From assembly GCA_019056435.1 (NCBI GenBank), contig CP077641.1, positions 62,001 to 126,000 of the forward strand: a stretch of DNA of 64,000 bases. The letters are read 5' to 3'. Below are positions 58,409 through 64,000 of the stretch, piece by piece (within the stretch, counting starts at the first letter, position 1; the number at the start of each line of letters is the position of its first letter). The notes under the pieces were generated by a model. That model searched no databases. It was given only the letters and a program-made list of their open reading frames with translations, and had not been told where the DNA came from. Origin of the DNA: Stutzerimonas stutzeri (GTDB taxonomy: Bacteria; Pseudomonadota; Gammaproteobacteria; Pseudomonadales; Pseudomonadaceae). Position numbers and translations under genes: made by a program.

Positions 58409-58927
58409 ATGATCCGAGCAAACAAGACACTATGGTCCGGCACGACAGCTCTTCTATTCGGCGTAGCTGCAAACCTTGCGCTCGCCGCTGACGGCGAGAA
58501 CTTCGTCGACGAGGCGTCAGCCAAGGGCATGGCGGAAATCGAAACCGCACGTATGGCGCTGGACAAGGGCACCTCGGAAGACGTGAAAAGCTTTGCCCAG
58601 AAAATGATCGACGACCATACCAAGTCCAATCAGAAACTGGCCGAACTGGCCGGTCAGCATGAAGATCTGGAGATCTCCGACGAAGCCACGCTGATGGACA
58701 AGGCCAAGGCCATGATTCTCAAGCTGCGTGACGGAGAAAACTTCGATCAGGCATACGCCAATAATCAGGTCGTCGCGCACGAACAGACGATCGAGCTGTA
58801 CCGTGAATATGTCGAAGACGGAGAGAACGCCCAACTCAAGCAGTTCGCAGAGTCGACACTGCCCGAGCTGGAGGAGCACCTGAAACATGCCCAGGAGCTG
58901 GCCAGCAAGCATGGCAGCAAGCAGTAA
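58409..58927 (+). CDS. DUF4142-family exported protein
   Basis: The 172-aa protein has a signal peptide (TLWSGTTALLFGVAANLALAAD) and an all-helical ferritin-like DUF4142 domain: FVDEASAKGMAEIETARMAL, SFAQKMIDDHTKSNQKL, VVAHEQTIELYREYVEDG. A GAAGGAGA site precedes the ATG. Family members are periplasmic and often stress-induced; function unknown. Monocistronic by context. Confidence 0.88.
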   Translation: MIRANKTLWSGTTALLFGVAANLALAADGENFVDEASAKGMAEIETARMALDKGTSEDVKSFAQKMIDDHTKSNQKLAELAGQHEDLEISDEATLMDKAKAMILKLRDGENFDQAYANNQVVAHEQTIELYREYVEDGENAQLKQFAESTLPELEEHLKHAQELASKHGSKQ

Positions 58928-58969
58928 TTGCCAGACCGGAAGCGGGCTTCGGTTGATTTGAGGCCCGCT

Positions 58970-59665
58970 TCACACCTGCTCAGGCAATCGCCAGTCGATC
59001 GGTGTCATTCCCTGCTGGGTCAGAAACTGATTGGCGCGGCTGAAATGGCCATTGCCGATAAAGCCCCGATGTGCCGACAACGGCGACGGATGTACCGACT
59101 TGAGCATCAGATGCTTGGTCGCATCGATGAGCTTCGCCTTGCCTTGCGCATGAGCGCCCCAAAGCATGAACACGACGCTCGGGCGCGACTCGCTGACCAC
59201 CTCGATGATCCGATCGGTCAAGCGCTGCCATCCCGCCTTCGCATGCGATCCCGCCATGCCCTGCTCGACCGTGAGCGAGGTATTCAGTAGCAGCACTCCC
59301 TGATCCGCCCAGTGCTGTAGATAGCCGTGGCGAGGCACCGGCAGATTCAAGTCACGCTTGAGCTCCTTGAAAACGTTCTGCAATGACGGCGGCGCCGGCA
59401 CGCCTGGCTGCACGGAGAAACATAGCCCGTGAGCCTGACCCGGCCCGTGGTACGGATCCTGGCCGAGAATCACCACCTTGACCTGCGGTAACGGTGTGGA
59501 ATCGAGGGCATGGAAGATCAGTGGCCCCGGCGGGTAGATGATCTTGCCGGCAGCTTTCTCCTGGCGCAGGAAGGCACTCAACGCCTGCATGTAAGGCTGA
59601 GCGAACTCATCCCGAAGCGCCGCTTTCCAGGTTGGCTCGAGTTTGATGCGGTCGTCATCGCTCAT
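58970..59665 (-). CDS. ung: Uracil-DNA glycosylase
   Basis: The 231-aa enzyme removes uracil from DNA. The water-activating loop [18 protein letters not shown] (catalytic Asp) and the minor-groove loop [11 protein letters not shown] (His) are intact. It is transcribed opposite to both neighbours. Confidence 0.97.
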   Translation of the reverse strand: MSDDDRIKLEPTWKAALRDEFAQPYMQALSAFLRQEKAAGKIIYPPGPLIFHALDSTPLPQVKVVILGQDPYHGPGQAHGLCFSVQPGVPAPPSLQNVFKELKRDLNLPVPRHGYLQHWADQGVLLLNTSLTVEQGMAGSHAKAGWQRLTDRIIEVVSESRPSVVFMLWGAHAQGKAKLIDATKHLMLKSVHPSPLSAHRGFIGNGHFSRANQFLTQQGMTPIDWRLPEQV

Positions 59666-59896
59666 GGTGGCCCCCTTGACAAGGGCGGAACCCTAAGGAA
59701 TGCCCGGCGCGGCGTCAATGCAGATGACGCTGAGGACCCAGGGAGCCACTCGGGCCGACCCAAGTGCTCCATTCTGCGGACCGCCGCACGGCAAGCGAAC
59801 CGCAACTCGTCTACGACTAATTAAAGAGTGACGAAATGCCGCACCTCGCGGTAAAAAAGCGGCGCCAATAAAACAAATACAACAAGGATCACTGTG

Positions 59897-61141
59897 ATGA
59901 AACGGACGACCCTTCTGGCGTTGGCGTTGGGCTTGTGCCTGAGCGCCGAAGCCGCCGACCCCATAACGCTCGGCCTCAACTATCCCCGGACCGGGAGCTA
60001 CAAGGAAGAAGGCTTGGCGCAAATGCGCGGGGCCTTGTTGGCCATCGACGAGATCAACGCCAAGGGCGGCGTACTCGGCCGGCCGCTGCGGCTGTCGAGC
60101 CGCAACTCTGCTTCACGGCCCGAGAAAGCCGTTGCCAATGTCGACAAGTTGGCCGATGAAGGTGCGGTCATGCTATTCGGTGGCGCCTCCAGCGCAGTGG
60201 CCATTGCGGCCGGCAAGCGTGCCCGGGAACGAGGCCTGCTGTACTTCGGCACCCTTACCTACTCGAATGACACGACCGGCAAGGATGGCCACCGGTATAT
60301 GTTCCGCGAGTGCAACAACGCCTGGATGAGCGCCAAAGTGCTGGGCGAGTATCTGAACAAGCACCTGCCGAACAAGCGCTACTTCTACATCACGTCCGAC
60401 TATACCTGGGGCCATACCAGTGAAAGCTCGCTGCGCCAGGCCACCGGCACGCAGGACAGCGCCCGCCATCCCGGCCTGAAGACAGCGTTCCCGGGCGCCC
60501 GGCTGTCGGACTACCGCGACGCCCTCACCCAAGCGGCCGCCAGCGATGCGGAAGTTCTCGTCCTTGTGCTGTTTGGCGAAGACATGGTGCGCGCCATGCG
60601 CATCGCCGACGAGATGGGATTGAACAAGCGGATGCAGGTCGCCGTGCCAAACCTGACGCAGAGCATGATCGAAACCGCCGGTCCGGACATCATGCGCGGC
60701 GTACTCGGCACCGAGCCCTGGACATGGCGAGTGCCTGAGCTGGAAGGCTCGGAGGCCGGCAAGCAATTCGTGCAGAACTTCGACGAACGCTATCAGACCC
60801 ACCCCTCCAGCTCAGCCGCCTCGGCCTACAGCATCGTCTACCAATGGGCCGATGCCGCCACCCGGGCACGCAGCCTGAACAGTGAACAGGTCATAGCTGC
60901 GCTCGAGGGCCACCGTTACAGGCTATTGAAAGACGAGCAGGAATGGCGCGCCTTCGATCATCAGAACGTGCAGACCGTGTACGCGGTGCGGGTGAAACCG
61001 CGCGAGGAGGTACTCAAGGACCGTTTCAAGCAGGACTACTTCGAGATCGTTCATCGCCTCACCGGGGAGCAAGCCGCTCCCTCCCACGCCCAATGGCAAT
61101 TGGAGCGCACCGCAGGCGGCCAGAAGCTGGCACTGCAGTGA
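59897..61141 (+). CDS. ABC-type substrate-binding protein, branched-chain amino-acid/urea type (orphan)
   Basis: The 414-aa periplasmic-binding protein of the Peripla_BP_6 type has a signal peptide (MKRTTLLALALGLCLSAEAAD) and the opening ITLGLNYPRTGSYKEEGLAQMRGALLAIDEINAKGG, typical of LivJ/UrtA-like proteins. No permease or ATPase is adjacent, so it could serve a transporter elsewhere or act as a sensor partner. The ATG at 59897 is chosen; a GTG one codon earlier is equally supported by AAGGA. Ligand unknown. Confidence 0.85.
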   Translation: MKRTTLLALALGLCLSAEAADPITLGLNYPRTGSYKEEGLAQMRGALLAIDEINAKGGVLGRPLRLSSRNSASRPEKAVANVDKLADEGAVMLFGGASSAVAIAAGKRARERGLLYFGTLTYSNDTTGKDGHRYMFRECNNAWMSAKVLGEYLNKHLPNKRYFYITSDYTWGHTSESSLRQATGTQDSARHPGLKTAFPGARLSDYRDALTQAAASDAEVLVLVLFGEDMVRAMRIADEMGLNKRMQVAVPNLTQSMIETAGPDIMRGVLGTEPWTWRVPELEGSEAGKQFVQNFDERYQTHPSSSAASAYSIVYQWADAATRARSLNSEQVIAALEGHRYRLLKDEQEWRAFDHQNVQTVYAVRVKPREEVLKDRFKQDYFEIVHRLTGEQAAPSHAQWQLERTAGGQKLALQ

Positions 61142-61343
61142 CTCCAGCGCAGCCGGCTCCATACCCCTGGTAGCCGGCTGCCGCACTCGCGCCTGCTTCA
61201 GCACGTCACATGGCGCCCGTCTCTGACCGACTAGACTGAAAGGCAACCGCTAGTCGGTGCGCCAGCCAGGCGCTCTGCAACCTGCGCGCCGTTCGGGATT
61301 CTGATGCTGTGTCCCGAACGCATTCGTCTGTCCAGGAGGCCCC

Positions 61344-62165
61344 ATGAGCAACACAGCAGTCGAGCCTTACAAACCCGGCGTCTTCGATCTCACGCATAAA
61401 CTGACCGTCGAGAAGCACGGGCATACAGCGCTCATTACCATCAATCATCCTCCGGCCAACACCTGGGACCGCGAGTCCCTGATCGGCCTCAAGCTCCTCG
61501 TCGAGCATCTGAACCGCGATGACGATGTCTATGCGCTGGTCATCTGCGGCCAGGGCGACACCTTCTTCAGCGCAGGAGCCGATCTCAAGCTCTTTGCCGA
61601 CGGTGATCGCAACCGCGCACGTGAAATGGCACGTCGCCTCGGTGAGGCGTTCGAAGCGCTCCGTGCCTTCCGCGGCGTCTCCATTGCCGCGATCAATGGA
61701 TTCGCCCTTGGAGGCGGGCTCGAATGCGCCCTGGCCTGTGATATCCGCATCGCCGAGCAACACGCTCAGTTGGGCCTGCCAGAAGCTTCGGTCGGGCTGC
61801 TCCCCTGTGCCGGAGGCACCCAGGCACTGGCCTGGCTGGTCGGCGAAGGCTGGGCGAAGCGGATGGTCCTGTGCGGCGAACGACTGACAGCGGACACTGC
61901 CCTGCGCATCGGTCTGGTCGAACAGGTCGTGGAACCCGGCGAGGCCCGCGGGCATGCATTGTTGATGGCCGCGCGAGTGGCGCGGCAAAGCCCTGTCGCC
62001 GTGCGTGCGATCAAGCCGTTGATCGACGCCATGAAGGTGCGGGGTCCCGCCACGCTCGCGGCGGATGAGCGGGAAGCCTTCGTCGACTTGTTCGAAGCCG
62101 AGGACACCCGGGAGGGCGTGAACGCCTTTCTGGAAAAGCGCGAAGCTCGCTGGCGCAACCGCTAG
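61344..62165 (+). CDS. Enoyl-CoA hydratase/isomerase family protein
   Basis: The 273-aa crotonase-fold protein has oxyanion-hole segments FFSAGADLKLF and INGFALGGGLECALACDIRIAE. The catalytic-Glu region LPEASVGLLPCAGGTQ is present with one of the two canonical Glu clearly in place. It hydrates or isomerises enoyl-CoA substrates in fatty-acid or amino-acid breakdown; specific substrate unclear. Stand-alone gene with AGGAGG before its ATG. Confidence 0.9.
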   Translation: MSNTAVEPYKPGVFDLTHKLTVEKHGHTALITINHPPANTWDRESLIGLKLLVEHLNRDDDVYALVICGQGDTFFSAGADLKLFADGDRNRAREMARRLGEAFEALRAFRGVSIAAINGFALGGGLECALACDIRIAEQHAQLGLPEASVGLLPCAGGTQALAWLVGEGWAKRMVLCGERLTADTALRIGLVEQVVEPGEARGHALLMAARVARQSPVAVRAIKPLIDAMKVRGPATLAADEREAFVDLFEAEDTREGVNAFLEKREARWRNR

Positions 62166-62195
62166 ATAACCTGGCGGCCCCGCCAGCATTCACGA

Positions 62196-62611
62196 TCAGC
62201 GTCGATAACCGCCACCGTAGCTGCGTTGCTGAAACGCACGGTAGTCACGCACCGGTGGCCTGTCGTGGCGCCGCCCGTCATCGCGGTGCCAGCGCTGGGG
62301 GCGATCCAAACGCCCGTGCCGATCGTGAGACTTCCAGTCGGAACGGCGGTCGCGGTTCCAACCGCGACCATCATGACCGCGGTGGCGATCGTAATAGCGC
62401 GGGGGCAGTTGCCCCTGCATGCGCGGCGGCAGGTTCTGCCGATACTGAGGAAAATTGAGTACGGGCTGCGGGGGTCGTAGACACGAGGCCCCGACTCCAC
62501 CCGGTAACTTCCTCCATCCGGCTGATAGACCCAGACGCCCCCACGTGAGTCCGCCGATGCCTGGGTTGCCAAGCCCAGGCCTATCGCGACCAGCATCATT
62601 CGAATGTTCAT
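62196..62611 (-). CDS. Exported Arg/His/Gly-rich protein (frame break)
   Basis: It starts MNIRMMLVAIGLGLATQASADS, a clear signal peptide, then GGVWVYQPDGGSYRVESG. Read straight, the C-terminus turns into an unnatural Thr/Ala-rich stretch. One C added (G-run 62463-62465) continues instead with SPVLNFPQYRQNLPP and a tail rich in Arg, Asp, His and Gly (YYDRHRGHDGRGWNRDRR), ending QQRSYGGGYRR, 138 aa. The repaired form is consistent with small basic periplasmic proteins in Pseudomonas. Function unknown. Confidence 0.65.
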
Positions 62612-62817
62612 CGAACACCTCCCATGGCCGGCGCAGCGGGCGACGGCCTCCTCGCATCAGACCACAGGTCACGTCCGAACTCGAAAGGGGCGGACCACCG
62701 GTTCTTTTCCATATATGTCAGCCGCTGGCCGCCGCGGCTTGTATGGCTGACAGCGGTTCCCCGATAATAGCGGGCTTTTAGCCTAGGGCTCACCGCGAGC
62801 GCCACAGGAACCCCTCA

Positions 62818-63402
62818 ATGACCGAACTTGCCCTGATCATGGTTAGCGCCATTCTGGTCAATAACTTCGTGCTCGTGCAGTTTCTCGGGCTGTGCCCGTT
62901 CATGGGTGTCTCCAGGAAGATCGAAACGGCCATCGGCCTTTCGCTGGCCACCACCTTTGTGCTGACCTTGGCGGCCATGTGCAGTTATCTGGTTCAGCGC
63001 TACGTGCTGCAACCGCTGGATCTGGAATTTCTGCGCACCATCAGCTTCATCCTGGTGATCGCCGTGGTGGTGCAATTCACAGAGATGGTCGTGAACAAGA
63101 CCAGCCCACTGCTCTATAGGGTGCTCGGCATCTTCCTGCCTTTGATCACCACCAACTGCATCGTCCTCGGCGTGGCGCTGCTCAACGCCAACAAGGCCGA
63201 GTTCACCTTCCTCACCGCGACAGCCAACGGTTTCGCTGCTGGCCTGGGCTTTTCACTGGTGTTGGTGCTGTTCGCCGCCATGCGTGAGCGCATCGCCATC
63301 GCCGACGTCCCTCGCGCGTTCCAGGGCGCTGCCATCGGCATGATCACCGCCGGCCTGATGTCGCTGGCCTTCATGGGCTTTTCCGGGCTGATCAAGCTAT
63401 GA
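62818..63402 (+). CDS. rnfA: Electron transport complex subunit RnfA (RsxA)
   Basis: The 194-aa inner-membrane subunit has six membrane segments and family stretches [18 protein letters not shown] and [14 protein letters not shown] (with the conserved Cys). RnfA is part of the Rnf/Rsx complex coupling ferredoxin and NADH redox to ion gradient; in Rsx form it reduces SoxR. It is the first gene of the operon; its stop overlaps the rnfB start. Confidence 0.95.
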   Translation: MTELALIMVSAILVNNFVLVQFLGLCPFMGVSRKIETAIGLSLATTFVLTLAAMCSYLVQRYVLQPLDLEFLRTISFILVIAVVVQFTEMVVNKTSPLLYRVLGIFLPLITTNCIVLGVALLNANKAEFTFLTATANGFAAGLGFSLVLVLFAAMRERIAIADVPRAFQGAAIGMITAGLMSLAFMGFSGLIKL

Positions 63403-63974
63403 GCGCCGTGCTAGTTGCAGTCGTGGCCTTACTGGCCTTGTGCCTGGTGTGCGGCGCGATCCTCGGTTTCGCGGCGGTGCGTTTTCGCGTCGAGGGCGAT
63501 CCGATTGCCGAGCAGATCAACGCGCTGCTGCCGCAGACGCAATGCGGCCAATGTGGCTATCCCGGGTGCAAGCCGTACGCCGAGGCCATCGCCGGAGGGG
63601 ACAAGATCAACAAATGCCCACCCGGTGGCGAGGCGACCATCCAGGCATTGGCCGACCTGCTCGATGTCGAGCCGGAACCTCTCGATGCCGCGGAAGGCGA
63701 GCTCCCCCCGCGAGTGGCTTACATCCGCGAAGCCGAGTGCATCGGCTGTACCAAGTGCATTCAGGCCTGTCCGGTCGACGCGATCCTCGGTGCGGCGAAA
63801 CAGATGCACACCGTGATCATTTCCGAGTGCACCGGTTGCGATCTTTGCGTCGAGCCCTGCCCGGTGGATTGCATCGACATGGTGGAACTGGGCAAACCGC
63901 TGCAAGGCTGGAACTGGGAGCGCCCGCTGGCGCCGGGCCGCTTGATCGCCAGTGACCGGGAGCGCGCCGCATGA
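63399..63974 (+). CDS. rnfB: Electron transport complex subunit RnfB (RsxB)
   Basis: The 191-aa iron-sulfur subunit has an N-terminal membrane anchor ([19 protein letters not shown]), a first cluster motif [15 protein letters not shown], and two 4Fe-4S ferredoxin motifs: [16 protein letters not shown] and [16 protein letters not shown]. It relays electrons in Rnf. Starts with ATGA overlap on rnfA and overlaps rnfC the same way. Confidence 0.95.
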   Translation: MSAVLVAVVALLALCLVCGAILGFAAVRFRVEGDPIAEQINALLPQTQCGQCGYPGCKPYAEAIAGGDKINKCPPGGEATIQALADLLDVEPEPLDAAEGELPPRVAYIREAECIGCTKCIQACPVDAILGAAKQMHTVIISECTGCDLCVEPCPVDCIDMVELGKPLQGWNWERPLAPGRLIASDRERAA

Positions 63975-64000
63975 ACGCAGCAACTCTCTGGGACATCCAC
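63971..64000 (+). CDS. rnfC: Start of RnfC (cut by window edge)
   Basis: ATG at 63971 overlaps the rnfB stop (ATGA). Ten codons are visible, reading [10 protein letters not shown], matching the WDIHGG-type start of Pseudomonas RnfC, the NADH- and FMN-binding Rnf subunit. The rest lies beyond the window. Confidence 0.85.
   Translation, partial: MNAATLWDIH

Overview
The window is high-GC chromosomal DNA of a gammaproteobacterium in the Pseudomonadaceae, most like the Pseudomonas stutzeri (Stutzerimonas) group. The evidence is protein-level resemblance to Pseudomonas AlgU, MucA-D, PutA, AsrA-type Lon, Icp, CmoAB and Rnf, and gene order. The block nadB / algU-mucABCD / lepA-lepB-rnc-era-recO-pdxJ and, further left, icp / asrA / pruR / putA / putP matches P. 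aeruginosa PAO1 order as I remember it, with cmoAB, a LysR gene and small proteins interposed.

Layout. 1-6 kb: 3' part of a GDSL autotransporter esterase, a coiled-coil membrane protein, a divergent argP/lysE pair and sodB. 6-10 kb: nucleoside-type ABC transporter (ATPase and two permeases, no binding protein nearby). 10-16.7 kb: SDR, dcd, cold-shock gene, divergent mrp/metG, a CWC Cys-rich protein, rsuA and tRNA-Gly(CCC). 16.8-20.8 kb: an accessory insert beside the tRNA, visibly AT-rich in its left half. It holds a PHP-plus-ABC-ATPase gene (TrlF-like), a coupled 96-aa acidic protein, a ParDE-type toxin-antitoxin pair and a small membrane protein. The PHP/ATPase part is bracketed by a 19-bp inverted repeat, and a possible degenerate copy of the tRNA 3' end lies at the far side. 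21-24 kb: an orphan curlin-repeat protein facing a secreted alpha/beta hydrolase. 24-36.6 kb: proline catabolism (two putP paralogues, putA, pruR) surrounding a four-gene operon of cupredoxin-like protein, EAL phosphodiesterase, DUF3034 barrel and lipoprotein truncated globin. 36.7-42.9 kb: Lon-type protease, cysteine-protease inhibitor, cmoAB, a LysR gene with a small RR-rich gene, and DUF2905. 43-53.7 kb: a leftward housekeeping block from algU to pdxJ. 54-64 kb: nadB, sdhE/ygfX, ygfZ, HDOD protein, ung, an orphan binding protein, an enoyl-CoA hydratase and the start of the rnf operon.

A general caution: at least twelve reading-frame breaks, almost all single-base changes in homopolymers, interrupt conserved genes including sodB, metG, mucD and ygfZ. 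Most can be repaired by one base and are more likely sequence errors than pseudogenes. I list each as one gene with the break marked.

The best candidate for an undescribed system is the PHP-ABC ATPase with its overlapping small partner, next to ParDE at the tRNA-Gly locus. Second are the orphan curlin protein and the cupredoxin/EAL/DUF3034/globin operon.
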